64,000 bases of DNA from Aliishimia sp963721175 (GTDB lineage: Bacteria > Pseudomonadota > Alphaproteobacteria > Rhodobacterales > Rhodobacteraceae), in assembly GCA_963721175.1 (NCBI GenBank), contig CAVRIG010000008.1:248001-312000 (forward strand), in the 5' to 3' direction. Positions 1 to 8,833 of the stretch are shown one piece after another. The notes under the pieces are model-generated. The model ran no database searches and was not told where the DNA came from. It was given only the letters and a program-made list of their open reading frames with translations. The translations under genes were made by a program, and so were the position numbers. Position 1 is the first letter of the stretch. Each line of letters starts with the position of its first letter.

Positions 1-1
1 A

Positions 2-388
2 AAGGGCGTGGTGGTCCATGCCATCGACTGCGTGCGGATGGCCGAGTACGAGGATCAGCCCGACCGCTGGATCGATCTGCACTGGCAGGACGGCACGCAC
101 CCGGCCGTCTACGGTGCGACGCTGGACGTCACGATCAGCAACGATGCGGGGGTTCTGGGGCGTGTCTGCACCTTGATCGGCGAGACCGGCGCCAATATTT
201 CGGATCTGGGATTTCTGGATCGGAAACCTGACTTTTACAGATTGCTGATCTATGTGGAATTGCGTGACCTTGCACATCTGCATTCGCTGATGAGATCGCT
301 GGAAGCCGAAAGCGACATTGCGACCGTGGAAAGGTACCGCGACGAAACGACGCCGGCCCCCAAGGTGCTGATGGCGGACGCGCAGTAA
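2..388 (+). CDS. RelA/SpoT-family (p)ppGpp synthetase/hydrolase, C-terminal ACT part (partial)
   Basis: This is the 3' end of a gene that enters the window from the left, so no start is visible. The last ~75 residues form an ACT domain: a strand resembling TLDVTISNDAGVLGRV, a helix with LIGETGANISDL, then a strand RLLIYVEL and a terminal helix. That arrangement ends Rel/SpoT bifunctional alarmone enzymes, where the ACT/RRM module senses ribosome-bound uncharged tRNA or amino acids and controls the synthetase and hydrolase domains. The preceding stretch (WIDLHW) matches the end of the zinc-finger/CC region. The catalytic domains lie outside the window, so assignment rests on the C-terminus only. 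The gene is followed after 14 bases by the DUF2062 gene, probably co-transcribed. Confidence 0.82.
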   Translation, partial: KGVVVHAIDCVRMAEYEDQPDRWIDLHWQDGTHPAVYGATLDVTISNDAGVLGRVCTLIGETGANISDLGFLDRKPDFYRLLIYVELRDLAHLHSLMRSLEAESDIATVERYRDETTPAPKVLMADAQ

Positions 389-402
389 ACGGAGTTGGAC
401 GG

Positions 403-1062
403 GTGTTCAAGCGCCGCGACAGACGGCCTCTTTGGCAGGCGGTGGTCCATTTCTTGTGGCCTCGTGGCGGCTGGGCCCGTGCGTTTCACTACGTCAAGCA
501 CCGCGTGCGCCGGCTTCCCGACAGTCCGGAACGCATTTCCCGCGGCATCTGGGCGGGCGTCTTCACCACATTCACGCCGTTCTATGGTCTTCACTTCTTG
601 GTGGCCGGGGCGATCGCGCTGGTCATGCGGGGTAATGTGCTGGCCGCGCTCATGGCGACGTTCTTCGGCAACCCGCTGACCTATGTCCCGATCGGGATCG
701 TGTCGCTGCAGACCGGCCACTGGCTGCTGGGATCGCAGCTGAAGGAAGGCGACAAGATGCAGTTCGGCGGCGCCTTCGTCGATGCGTGGCGGGATCTGAC
801 GCACAACTTCTTCGCCATGTTCGACGAACAGACTGCAGATTGGCAGGGTCTTGCGGACTTCTATGACGAGGTCTTCTTTCCCTACCTGATCGGTGGGCTG
901 ATACCCGGGGTGATCGCCGCCACCGTGTGCTATTACCTGTCGACGCCGCTCATCCGGGCCTATCAGAAACGGCGCAAGGGCGTGATCAAGGCCAAATTCG
1001 AGGCCTTGAAAGCCAAGGCCGCAGCGGCCAAGAAGGCAAAGGCGGAACATCCCGGAGAATAG
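403..1062 (+). CDS. DUF2062 domain membrane protein
   Basis: A 219-residue protein starting at GTG with a GGAG-type ribosome site about 9 bases upstream. The N-terminal 50 residues are basic. They are followed by hydrophobic segments around residues 50-80 and 85-110 carrying the DUF2062 signature (GIWAGVFTTFTPFYGLHF and FFGNPLTYVPI), and a C-terminal transmembrane segment around 160-185 (YLIGGLIPGVIAATVCYYL) before a Lys/Ala-rich tail. Function is unknown for the family. In alphaproteobacteria it commonly sits between rel/spoT and pdxJ, as here. pdxJ follows after three bases, so the two are surely in one operon. Confidence 0.85.
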   Translation: MFKRRDRRPLWQAVVHFLWPRGGWARAFHYVKHRVRRLPDSPERISRGIWAGVFTTFTPFYGLHFLVAGAIALVMRGNVLAALMATFFGNPLTYVPIGIVSLQTGHWLLGSQLKEGDKMQFGGAFVDAWRDLTHNFFAMFDEQTADWQGLADFYDEVFFPYLIGGLIPGVIAATVCYYLSTPLIRAYQKRRKGVIKAKFEALKAKAAAAKKAKAEHPGE

Positions 1063-1065
1063 GCC

Positions 1066-1809
1066 ATGTCGAACCAGTTGCGGCTTGGTGTGAACATCGA
1101 TCACGTGGCGACCGTGCGCAATGCGCGCGGCGGCACCACACCCGATCCGGTGCGGGCGGCGAAACTCGCCGAGGAGGCGGGGGCGGACGGGATCACCGCA
1201 CATCTCCGCGAGGACCGACGCCATATTTCCGACGGGGATATCGAAGGTTTGATGGACGCGCTCGGCGTCCCACTCAACTTCGAGATGGCCGCGACGGAAG
1301 AGATGCAGAAGATCGCGTTGCGCCACAAGCCGCACGCCGTCTGCATCGTCCCCGAAAAGCGTGAGGAGCGTACGACCGAAGGCGGGTTGGAGGTCGCGCG
1401 GGAAGAGAACCGCCTCGCGCATTTCATCGCACCTCTGCGCGACGCCGGCTGCCGCGTTTCGATCTTCATCGCCGCCGACAGACGGCAGATCGAGGCCGCG
1501 CACCGGATCGGCGCACATGTGATCGAACTGCACACCGGCGCCTATTGCGACGCGCACAGCGAAAGGCGGACCGAGGACCGCGACCGTGAACTGGAAGCGA
1601 TGCGCGAGATGTCCGCATTCGCCGATGCACTCGGGCTCGAAGTGCATGCAGGGCACGGGCTTACCTACGAGACCGTGGGCCCGGTCGCGGCATTTCCCGA
1701 GGTGCGGGAGTTGAACATCGGTCATTTCCTGATCGGCGAGAGCATCTTTCTGGGTCTCAAGCCCGCGATTGCCGAGATGCGCCGCCTGATGGACGAGGCG
1801 CGGAAGTGA
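1066..1809 (+). CDS. pdxJ: pyridoxine 5'-phosphate synthase
   Basis: PdxJ condenses 1-deoxy-D-xylulose 5-phosphate with 3-amino-1-hydroxyacetone 1-phosphate to give pyridoxine 5'-phosphate, the ring-closing step of DXP-dependent vitamin B6 synthesis. The 247 residues have the usual length of this TIM barrel. The family start RLGVNIDHVATVRNARG is present, as are the ADGITAHLREDRRHI segment, FEMAATEEM and the C-terminal LNIGHFLIGESIF phosphate-binding stretch. The ATG is preceded by GGAGAATAGG. The stop overlaps the start of the downstream hydrolase by four bases, which implies translational coupling. Confidence 0.97.
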   Translation: MSNQLRLGVNIDHVATVRNARGGTTPDPVRAAKLAEEAGADGITAHLREDRRHISDGDIEGLMDALGVPLNFEMAATEEMQKIALRHKPHAVCIVPEKREERTTEGGLEVAREENRLAHFIAPLRDAGCRVSIFIAADRRQIEAAHRIGAHVIELHTGAYCDAHSERRTEDRDRELEAMREMSAFADALGLEVHAGHGLTYETVGPVAAFPEVRELNIGHFLIGESIFLGLKPAIAEMRRLMDEARK

Positions 1810-3281
1810 CACGCCAACGACGTCGGTCCGTCGTGGCGATGGCGGCGCTGATCCTTGCGGCCTGCTCGATCTTCATGCTCGAACGGCCGCGCTTGGGGCT
1901 CGACATCACCCACTCCACCGTCGGCCGAACCCCGGTCACCACCTATCGGCTTCCGGACGCGGACGGTCCGCCGGTCCTGGTGGCCCACGGCTTTGCCGGG
2001 TCCCGTCAACTGATGCAGGCGTACAGTCTGACCCTGGCGCAGGCGGGCTACGTCGTCGTCGCCTTCGATTTCGAAGGACATGGACGCAACCCGGTGCCGA
2101 TGTCGGGAGACGTGACGGCGATCGACGGCACCACGCGCCTTCTCGTGTCGCAGACGCTGGATGTGGTCGCCGCCGCACTGGACGAGACCGGGGCGGACGA
2201 CATTGCCTTTCTGGGCCACTCCATGGCGAGCGATGTCATTATCCGGGCAGCGATCGAAATGGAGGACGGCGCGGGACCGATCGTCGCGATTTCCCCCTTC
2301 TCCGGCGCCGTGACACCGACGCAACCCAAGAACCTGCTGATGATATCGGGAGCCTGGGAGGGACGTTTGCGGGAATTCGGGCTCGACGCCGTGCGCCAGG
2401 TGGAGCCTGGAGCCGAAGAAGGCGACATCGCGCGCGAAGGTGACGTGCGCCGCGCCGCGCTCGTCGCCCCGGGCGTCGAGCATGTCGGCATTCTCTACAG
2501 CCAGACAGCGCTCAAAGCGGCCCGCGACTGGCTCGATACAGCGTTCGGACGGCAGAGCAACGGACCCGTGGCGATGATCGGGCCTTGGCTGCTCGCACTC
2601 CTCGCTTCGCTCGTGGCATTGGCCGCGCCGCTGGCCGCTCTCTTGCCCCGCACTGCGCCAATTCCGCCGGAGCCCTTGCCGGCAGTCCGGTCTATCGGCA
2701 TTGTCCTGATCCCGGCGGTCGTCACGCCGCTGCTTGCGCCGTTTCTGGTGCCGGATCTGCTGCCGGTCCTCGTGGCCGAATACCTGCTGATCCACCTTGC
2801 GATCTATGGCGTCCTGCAACTCGTCCTGCTTTGGCTTGCGGGCCGGCGGATAGGGAGGGTCGATCCGATCGCGACACTTGGACTGCTGGTCTGGGGGCTG
2901 GGCGCGTTCGGGCTTGCGCTCGACCGTTATGGCGCGAATTTCGTGCCCGATCTGACCCGCCTTGCGATTATCGCCGTGCTGGCTCTGGGGGCTGTCCCCT
3001 TCATGCTGGCAGATGCGGTTCTGACGCGCGGTGCGCCGCTCTGGTCGCGGGTGCTGGCGCGGGTGGGCTTTCTGGCTTCGCTGGTTTTCGCGGCCACCCT
3101 GGATTTCGAGGGGCTGTTCTTTCTCCTGCTGATCACACCCGTGGTGCTGCTCTATTTCCTGACCTTCGCGCTGATGGGCCGCTGGGTGTCGTTGCGCGCA
3201 GGACCCGGCGCGGCCGGTCTGGCGCTCGGCCTGATCCTGGCGTGGTCGCTTGGGGTGAGCTTTCCGCTCTTCGACGCATGA
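1806..3281 (+). CDS. alpha/beta hydrolase with C-terminal multi-pass membrane domain
   Basis: A 491-residue protein starting at a GTG inside the pdxJ stop (GTGA overlap). Residues 8-25 are an N-terminal hydrophobic segment ending LILAACS, which could be a lipoprotein signal or an anchor. Residues 45-255 are an alpha/beta hydrolase fold: oxyanion loop VAHGFAGSR (59-67), FDFEGHG, and nucleophile elbow GHSMAS with Ser139. The late VEHVGIL histidine (about residue 226) is a candidate catalytic base. Residues ~260-490 form about eight transmembrane helices. Substrate is unknown. The hydrolase probably faces the periplasm if the N-terminal segment is exported. Fusion of a hydrolase to a membrane half is uncommon enough to note. 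Confidence 0.75.
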   Translation: MTRQRRRSVVAMAALILAACSIFMLERPRLGLDITHSTVGRTPVTTYRLPDADGPPVLVAHGFAGSRQLMQAYSLTLAQAGYVVVAFDFEGHGRNPVPMSGDVTAIDGTTRLLVSQTLDVVAAALDETGADDIAFLGHSMASDVIIRAAIEMEDGAGPIVAISPFSGAVTPTQPKNLLMISGAWEGRLREFGLDAVRQVEPGAEEGDIAREGDVRRAALVAPGVEHVGILYSQTALKAARDWLDTAFGRQSNGPVAMIGPWLLALLASLVALAAPLAALLPRTAPIPPEPLPAVRSIGIVLIPAVVTPLLAPFLVPDLLPVLVAEYLLIHLAIYGVLQLVLLWLAGRRIGRVDPIATLGLLVWGLGAFGLALDRYGANFVPDLTRLAIIAVLALGAVPFMLADAVLTRGAPLWSRVLARVGFLASLVFAATLDFEGLFFLLLITPVVLLYFLTFALMGRWVSLRAGPGAAGLALGLILAWSLGVSFPLFDA

Positions 3282-3405
3282 GTGACAACGCCTTCAATCC
3301 GTTTTGCATGGGCCGGACCGGGGAATTTGGCGCCGTTTTCGAGCGTATCATCGCTCGGGCCGGATTTGCGAGTGATTGCTTGACGGCAGAACGGGAGGCG
3401 GAGCA

Positions 3406-3819
3406 TTGATCCTCGGCATCGGCACAGATCTGGCGAACATCGACCGCATCCAGGGCACCCTTGATCGGTTCGGCGACCGGTTTCGCAACCGCGTCTTCAC
3501 TCAGACCGAGCAGCGCAAGGCCGAACGGCGACGCGACACGGCGGGCACCTACGCGAAGCGATGGGCTGCCAAGGAAGCCTGCTCCAAGGCGCTGGGCACC
3601 GGGTTGCGCATGGGAATTTCCTGGAAGGACATGTCGGTGACCAACCTGCGCTCCGGACAGCCGGTGATGCACGTGACCGGATGGGCTGCCGAACGGCTGG
3701 CGGAGATGACACCGGCGGGCCATGAGGCCGTGCTGCACGTCACACTGACGGATGATCATCCCTGGGCGCAGGCATTCGTCGTGATCGAGGCGCGCCCGGT
3801 CGGGCATGAGACAGGCTGA
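3406..3819 (+). CDS. acpS: holo-[acyl-carrier-protein] synthase
   Basis: AcpS transfers 4'-phosphopantetheine from CoA to the serine of acyl carrier protein. The protein of 137 residues begins ILGIGTDLANIDRI, the family N-terminus with the Mg-binding Asp, and contains the second signature RWAAKEACSKALGTG with the catalytic Glu. An upstream in-frame TTG at 3376 exists, but I choose TTG at 3406 because the family starts exactly there and GGGAGG lies at 3394-3399. The 124 bases between the hydrolase gene and this start hold no gene I can see. lepB follows after 114 bases, an acpS-lepB-rnc-era order common in alphaproteobacteria. Confidence 0.94.
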   Translation: MILGIGTDLANIDRIQGTLDRFGDRFRNRVFTQTEQRKAERRRDTAGTYAKRWAAKEACSKALGTGLRMGISWKDMSVTNLRSGQPVMHVTGWAAERLAEMTPAGHEAVLHVTLTDDHPWAQAFVVIEARPVGHETG

Positions 3820-3933
3820 TCGCACGCGGTCGTGACGCAGTGAACGGCACTGGGCGTATCGGCAGTGCTTGACACCTTGCAGGCAGCCTTTCATGAAGCC
3901 GGAGCAGTCGGACATCGGGACAGGCAGGCCGCA

Positions 3934-4773
3934 ATGGCAGAGAAGAAGACAAAGACCAGCGGCGGCATCGTCGAAACCATCAAGACGATCGTCTACGCGC
4001 TGCTGATTGCCGGGGTCTTCCGCACGCTCTTCTACCAGCCGTTCTGGATTCCGTCGGGATCGATGAAGGAAACGCTGCTGATCGGCGATTTCCTCTTCGT
4101 CAACAAGATGGCCTATGGCTACAGCTACGCCTCCTGCCCAAGCGTGATCATTCCGCGCCTCGGCATTGACATCGACGCCAGCGACCTTTGCGGGTTCTTC
4201 GACGGTGACAACTCGCGTCTGTTCGGCGGACTGCCTGAGCGCGGCGACGTCGTGGTCTTCCGCCATCCGGTATCCGGGCGTGACTACATCAAGCGGCTGA
4301 TCGGCCTGCCGGGAGACCAGATCCAGATGGTCGATGGCCAGGTCGTGATCAATGGCGAACCCGTACCGCAGGAACCTGACGGGGCGTATCGCGAAGTGAT
4401 GGATCTGCAGGGCTCGCAGCGGCAACGCCCGCGGTGCGAGAACGGACCGGTGGGCATGGGCGCGGTCTGCGAAAAATCGCGCTCGATCGAGACCTTGCCG
4501 AACGGGCGGAGCTACGCGGTGCTCAACATCGGCGACCAGTCGTCGGACAACACCGGTGTGTTCAACGTGCCGGAAGGTCATTACTTCTTCATGGGCGACA
4601 ATCGCGACAACTCGCTCGACAGCCGGTTCGCGCGCAGCGCCGGCGGGGTCGGCTTCGTTCCGTACGAGAACCTGATCGGGCGCGCCGACCGGATCATGTT
4701 CTCCTCCTCGGGGCGTTCCATGCTGTTTTTCTGGACGTGGCGCGGCGACCGTTACTTCAAGGGTATCGAGTGA
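3934..4773 (+). CDS. lepB: signal peptidase I
   Basis: LepB cleaves Sec and Tat signal peptides on the outer face of the cytoplasmic membrane by a Ser/Lys dyad. From the ATG at 3934 (279 residues), a transmembrane segment spans ~15-36. Box B PSGSMKETLLIGD gives catalytic Ser43, box D GRDYIKRLIGLPGD gives the general-base Lys120, and box E MGDNRDNSLDSR is present. An in-frame start further upstream (3865) would add 23 non-hydrophobic residues that the family lacks, so it is rejected. The stop overlaps the rnc start by four bases. Confidence 0.96.
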   Translation: MAEKKTKTSGGIVETIKTIVYALLIAGVFRTLFYQPFWIPSGSMKETLLIGDFLFVNKMAYGYSYASCPSVIIPRLGIDIDASDLCGFFDGDNSRLFGGLPERGDVVVFRHPVSGRDYIKRLIGLPGDQIQMVDGQVVINGEPVPQEPDGAYREVMDLQGSQRQRPRCENGPVGMGAVCEKSRSIETLPNGRSYAVLNIGDQSSDNTGVFNVPEGHYFFMGDNRDNSLDSRFARSAGGVGFVPYENLIGRADRIMFSSSGRSMLFFWTWRGDRYFKGIE

Positions 4774-5456
4774 AGCTGTCCGCCGAACTCCGGGCGCTGA
4801 CGCAGCGGATCGGATACGACTTCTCGCGCCCCGCGCTTTTGGTCGAGGCGGTGACCCATGCGTCGATCGCGTCGCCGACGAAGGTCGACAACCAGAGGTT
4901 GGAATTCCTGGGGGACCGCGTCCTCGGGCTCGTGATGGCGCAGGCGCTGTTGGATCGTGACCCGGAAGCGGCCGAGGGGCAGTTGGCCCCCCGTTTCAAC
5001 GCGCTGGTGCGCAAGGAAACCTGCGCGGAGGTTGCGCAGGAGATGGACCTTGGCGCCGTGCTGCGGCTTGGCCGGTCGGAAATGATCTCCGGCGGCCGGC
5101 GCAAGATGGCGCTGCTGGGCGACGCGATGGAGGCGGTGATTGCTGCGGTCTACCTCGATGGCGGGTTCGACGCGGCGCGGGACATGGTGTTGCGCCTGTG
5201 GGGTGCGCGGATCGCCAATGTCGAAGAGGACGCGCGGGACCCCAAGACGACACTGCAGGAATGGGCGCAGGCGCGCGGGCTGGAACCGCCGCTTTATTCC
5301 GAAACCGGGCGCAGTGGCCCGGACCATGCCCCGATCTTCGAAATCACAGCCAAGCTGGACACGGGCGATGCGGCCAGTGCCAGCGCAGGCTCCAAACGGC
5401 AGGCGGAACAGGCGGCGGCGCGCGCGCTTCTCAACCGGCTCGAGGCGGCGCGATGA
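4770..5456 (+). CDS. rnc: ribonuclease III
   Basis: RNase III cleaves double-stranded RNA in rRNA and mRNA processing. The 228 residues carry the catalytic signature NQRLEFLGDRVLGL (residues 41-54), a second acidic segment near LLGDAMEAVIAAVYLDGG with the metal-binding Asp/Glu, and a C-terminal double-stranded RNA-binding domain (PKTTLQEWAQARG to KRQAEQAAARALL). The start is GTG at 4770, overlapping the lepB stop; the N-terminal length then fits the family. The gene is coupled to era by another four-base overlap. Confidence 0.96.
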   Translation: MKLSAELRALTQRIGYDFSRPALLVEAVTHASIASPTKVDNQRLEFLGDRVLGLVMAQALLDRDPEAAEGQLAPRFNALVRKETCAEVAQEMDLGAVLRLGRSEMISGGRRKMALLGDAMEAVIAAVYLDGGFDAARDMVLRLWGARIANVEEDARDPKTTLQEWAQARGLEPPLYSETGRSGPDHAPIFEITAKLDTGDAASASAGSKRQAEQAAARALLNRLEAAR

Positions 5457-6361
5457 CCACGTCTGCCGGATTCGTCGCGCTGATCGGGGAGCCCAATGCG
5501 GGCAAGTCCACGCTTCTGAACCGCATGGTCGGCGCGAAAGTGTCGATCGTGACACACAAGGTGCAGACGACGCGCACCCGGATCCGCGGTGTCGCCATCG
5601 AGGGCGATACGCAGGTCGTCTTCGTCGATACGCCCGGCCTCTTCACGCCGCGCCGTCGTCTCGACCGGGCGATGGTCGCGGCGGCCTGGAGCGGGGCCGC
5701 GGATGCGGATGTGGTCGTGCTCATGGTCGAGGCGCATCGCGGCGTGACCGAAGGTGTCGCGCGAATTCTCGACCGGCTGCCCGAGGCCGCGCGGGGGCGC
5801 GCGGTGGCGCTTGCGATCAACAAGATCGACCGGGTGGAAGCGCCGAGGCTGCTGGGGCTGACCAAGGACCTGAACGACCGCTTCGACTTCGCCGAGACCT
5901 TCATGATCTCCGCCGAAAAGGGCCACGGTGTCGATCATCTTCGACGCTGGCTGGCCGGCCAGATGCCCGAAGGTCCCTGGCTTTATCCCGAGGATCAGAT
6001 CGCCGACCTGCCGATGCGGATGATCGCGGCCGAGATGACGCGGGAAAAACTGACCCTCCGGTTGCACCAGGAATTGCCGTATCAGCTCACCGTCGAGACG
6101 GAGAACTGGGAAGAGCGCCCGGACGGATCGGCACGAATTGACCAGATCGTCTATGTCGCGCGCGCGGGTCACAAGGGGATCCTCCTGGGCCACAAGGGCG
6201 AAACGATCAAGTCAATCGGCACGGCGTCCCGGGAAGAGATCGAGGCGTTCCTGGGGCGCAAGGTGCACCTCTTCCTGCAAGTCAAGGTTCGCGAGAACTG
6301 GCTCGACGAGGCGGAACGCTATTCCGAGATGGGCCTGGATTTCCGAGACGGCAACGCATGA
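5453..6361 (+). CDS. era: GTPase Era
   Basis: Era is a GTPase that binds 16S rRNA near its 3' end during 30S subunit assembly. The 302 residues show G1 GEPNAGKST (12-20), switch-region TTRTRIRG, G3 DTPG, G4 NKID and a C-terminal KH domain with the GHKGETIKSIG loop. The ATG overlaps the rnc stop, and the era stop overlaps the next start (ATGA), so lepB-rnc-era-DUF1491 form one translationally coupled chain. This order is classical; in many bacteria era lies directly after rnc and before recO. Confidence 0.97.
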   Translation: MTTSAGFVALIGEPNAGKSTLLNRMVGAKVSIVTHKVQTTRTRIRGVAIEGDTQVVFVDTPGLFTPRRRLDRAMVAAAWSGAADADVVVLMVEAHRGVTEGVARILDRLPEAARGRAVALAINKIDRVEAPRLLGLTKDLNDRFDFAETFMISAEKGHGVDHLRRWLAGQMPEGPWLYPEDQIADLPMRMIAAEMTREKLTLRLHQELPYQLTVETENWEERPDGSARIDQIVYVARAGHKGILLGHKGETIKSIGTASREEIEAFLGRKVHLFLQVKVRENWLDEAERYSEMGLDFRDGNA

Positions 6362-6693
6362 CGCGGCTGACGGCGCGGTTCTGGGTCGACGCGTACCTGG
6401 CGCGGTTGCGGATGCACGACATTCCCGCCTTCGTCACGGCCCATGGCGATGACACCGGTGGCGCGGTGATGGTGAAGCTCAACACGCTCGACCGTCGTGC
6501 GCGGCTTTTCCAGCGCAGCTTCGATCTGGAAACCGGCGCACGCGTGTGGACGGAACTTGCCGCGGGAACGGAGGGGGACGTCGATGCCAGTCTCGACCGC
6601 CAGAGGCGTTTCGACCCGGACCTGTGGGTGATCGAGGTCGAAGATCGGCATGGGCGCCACCTTCTGGACGAGGACGGACTTGCCCAATCCTGA
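6358..6693 (+). CDS. DUF1491 family protein
   Basis: A 111-residue cytoplasmic protein without membrane segments. It shows the DUF1491 pattern: RLTARFWVDAYLARLR at the N-terminus, a GDDTGGAVMVKLN strand, and the C-terminal DPDLWVIEVEDRHGRHLLDE. The family is found in alphaproteobacteria, often between era and recO as here. No function is known. Four-base overlap with era argues for co-translation and perhaps a link to ribosome assembly or RNA metabolism, but that is inference from position only. Confidence 0.85.
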   Translation: MTRLTARFWVDAYLARLRMHDIPAFVTAHGDDTGGAVMVKLNTLDRRARLFQRSFDLETGARVWTELAAGTEGDVDASLDRQRRFDPDLWVIEVEDRHGRHLLDEDGLAQS

Positions 6694-6767
6694 CGCGTTG
6701 TCGAACAACACGAAGAGGTGCATCAAGATCCGTGGACAATTCGCGGCTTCGGATCGATAGTCGCGCC

Positions 6768-7493
6768 ATGGAGTGGAGGGACGAAGGGGTCCTGCTGAAT
6801 CTGCGAAGGCACGGCGAAACCAGCGCGATCATCGAGGTTTTCACGGCGGAACATGGTCGTCATGCCGGTGTTGTCCGCGGCGGTGCATCGCGAAAGATGT
6901 CGGCGCATCTGCAGCCGGGCGCGCAGCTCGACGTGGTTTGGCGGGCACGGCTCGAGGATCATATCGGAACCTACACGGCCGAGGTCATCCGCGGCCGTGC
7001 CGGAATGGTGATGGATGACCGTCTGGCGCTTGCCGGCTTGAATGCTGTGACATCTTTGCTTGGCTTCACGCTTCCGGAGCGCGAGTCGCATCCGACCTTA
7101 TACAGACGCTCCGTCGCGTTGCTGGATCTTCTGCACGAGCCGGAGATCTGGCCGCTGGCCTATCTGCGGTGGGAACTCGCCCTCCTGGAGGATCTGGGTT
7201 TCGGGCTGGATCTCAGCCGGTGCGCGGTGACCGGGGTTGAGACGGACCTGATCTATGTCTCGCCGAAATCCGGCCGCGCGGTGTCGCGCGACGGCGCGGG
7301 GGACTGGGCGGACCGGCTGCTGCCGCTTCCGCCGGTCATGCTGCGCAAGGGGGATGCCTCGGATGCGGAAATCGCGCAGGCGCTGGGCACGACCGGTTAC
7401 TTCCTGTCGCACCACGTGGCCGCCACGTTCGGCGACAAGCCACTGCCCGAAGCGCGCGCCCGGTTCGTCAAGGCGTTCAATCGACGGGTTTGA
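6768..7493 (+). CDS. recO: DNA repair protein RecO
   Basis: RecO binds ssDNA and SSB and helps RecR load RecA in the RecF(O)R gap-repair pathway. The 241 residues start MEWRDEGVLLNLRRHGET, the OB-fold N-terminus of the family, followed by RGGASRKMSAHLQPGAQLDV and a helical C-terminal half with ALLEDLGFGLDLSRCAVTG. In Gram-negative RecO the zinc-finger cysteines are often reduced, and here only one Cys is visible in that segment. The ATG at 6768 was chosen because upstream in-frame codons would add a non-homologous leader. The gap of 74 bases after the DUF1491 gene holds nothing else. Confidence 0.93.
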   Translation: MEWRDEGVLLNLRRHGETSAIIEVFTAEHGRHAGVVRGGASRKMSAHLQPGAQLDVVWRARLEDHIGTYTAEVIRGRAGMVMDDRLALAGLNAVTSLLGFTLPERESHPTLYRRSVALLDLLHEPEIWPLAYLRWELALLEDLGFGLDLSRCAVTGVETDLIYVSPKSGRAVSRDGAGDWADRLLPLPPVMLRKGDASDAEIAQALGTTGYFLSHHVAATFGDKPLPEARARFVKAFNRRV

Positions 7494-7533
7494 AGCGGGA
7501 TCAGCCGCGGATGGCGACCCAAATCGTAGATGA

Positions 7534-8034
7534 TCATTTCAGTACCAGCAGCAGATCGATCAAAGTCTCGGCGTGGGAACCGGACCGGGGTGAAGCGAGG
7601 AGTGTCGCGTGGATCAGGCCCGGGAAGTCGGGATGCGTCGCCTCAAGCGCATGCAGCAGTTCTGCAATGCTGGCGAGCATGGCCTTGTCGACCCGCGCAA
7701 CAACCTTCTGCGCGCGTGGGTCCTGCACCGCCCATGCGCGGACGGCCTGATCGAGCGGGGACTGGCGATACGTGCCGAGCCCCCGCAGCTGCGTGACCGG
7801 TGTATCGCCCGATTGCAAAGCGGAGTCGAACCGCGCCTGCGCCTTCCCGGACCACGCGGCGAGGACCGCGTCGTGAAAGGCTGGAACGTCCTTGAAATGC
7901 CAGTAGAACGACCCCTTTGTGGTATCGAGCTGACGGGAAAGAGTCTCCGCGCGCAGTCCGTCTGGGCCGGACTGCTTGAGGGCGACCAGGCCCGCGTCGA
8001 TCCATGTCTTCGGGGTCTTGCGCGCGACTGCCAT
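7534..8034 (-). CDS. TetR/AcrR family transcriptional regulator
   Basis: A 166-residue protein on the reverse strand. Residues ~8-55 form a TetR-type helix-turn-helix: IDAGLVALKQSGPDGLRAE, then the recognition part TTKGSFYWHFKD, which is the strongest family signature. The remaining ~110 residues are a helical ligand-binding/dimerisation domain with no recognisable subfamily. It is convergent with recO. The LysE-type exporter gene lies 88 bases upstream on the same strand, so the two may be co-transcribed; a regulator controlling its neighbouring exporter is a reasonable but untested idea. Confidence 0.86.
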   Translation of the reverse strand: MAVARKTPKTWIDAGLVALKQSGPDGLRAETLSRQLDTTKGSFYWHFKDVPAFHDAVLAAWSGKAQARFDSALQSGDTPVTQLRGLGTYRQSPLDQAVRAWAVQDPRAQKVVARVDKAMLASIAELLHALEATHPDFPGLIHATLLASPRSGSHAETLIDLLLVLK

Positions 8035-8122
8035 GCGCGTGACCTACGCACCCGAATAGGAACCGCGCAAGCAATTCCAGATTTGCAGGAGGAGGAGTAG
8101 CAGCTTCCTGCTCAGATGTCCT

Positions 8123-8722
8123 TCAAACGACCGAAATCGCGGCAAGCGCAACGACAAGAAGCATGGACGCGGCCATGATGATGTTGATCAGTCGCTGCGT
8201 CCGGTCGGGCAGGTCCAGGCGCTTCAGGATATCCCCGAACCAGACCCAGGCGACGTGGATCGGCACCCAGATCACGTTCATGATCAGGAGTTTCCACGCG
8301 ACTTCGACCGCGAAAGCCTCGGGGTAGATCGCGAAGCCGGTGAAGAGGGCGGTGTTGACCGCGTAGGCCTTGGGGTTGATCGGCTGCAGAAGGATGCCGG
8401 CCATGACGCCGGGCTCGCCCTGCGCTTCGATGAAGGCGACCCGGGACCCCGCAAACGCAATGCGCAAGGCCAGATAGAGCAGATAGGCGGTCGACACTGC
8501 AAACAGGACGGTACGCACGGCCGGAGTTGCCAGGACCAACGCCGCGAGACCGGTGACCACCGCAAGAACCACGATGTTGTTGCCGATGAAGAGGCCGAGC
8601 ACATAGCGCAACCCCGACCGGATCCCGTAGGCCGCACCCACGCCGGCAGCCGACAGCACGCCCGGACCGGGCGTGACGATCAGGAAGAAGACAGCGGCGG
8701 CGAATGTCAGCATGCCGTTCAA
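8123..8722 (-). CDS. LysE family amino-acid exporter (translocator)
   Basis: A 199-residue membrane protein of the LysE/RhtB superfamily with six predicted hydrophobic segments. The N-terminal hallmark is LTFAAAVFFLIVTPGPGVLSAAGVGAAYGIRSGLRYVLG (given here in parts: the TPGPGVL turn, then G-rich GAAYGIRSG). Later features are FAGSRVAFIEAQG, LLQPINPKAY and a hydrophobic C-terminal helix. Family members export lysine, threonine, homoserine lactone or related compounds. The substrate cannot be read from sequence. The gene lies between mcd and the TetR regulator on the same strand. Confidence 0.87.
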   Translation of the reverse strand: MNGMLTFAAAVFFLIVTPGPGVLSAAGVGAAYGIRSGLRYVLGLFIGNNIVVLAVVTGLAALVLATPAVRTVLFAVSTAYLLYLALRIAFAGSRVAFIEAQGEPGVMAGILLQPINPKAYAVNTALFTGFAIYPEAFAVEVAWKLLIMNVIWVPIHVAWVWFGDILKRLDLPDRTQRLINIIMAASMLLVVALAAISVV

Positions 8723-8833
8723 GTTGCGATCTCGGATGTCGGGGTCAAGCGGTTTCGACTGCCGGCTCGGGGCTGGGCAATCAAAGCCGGGCGGGGCGCG
8801 ACCTAATCCAGCTTTGTTCGCTACGCAGTCACA

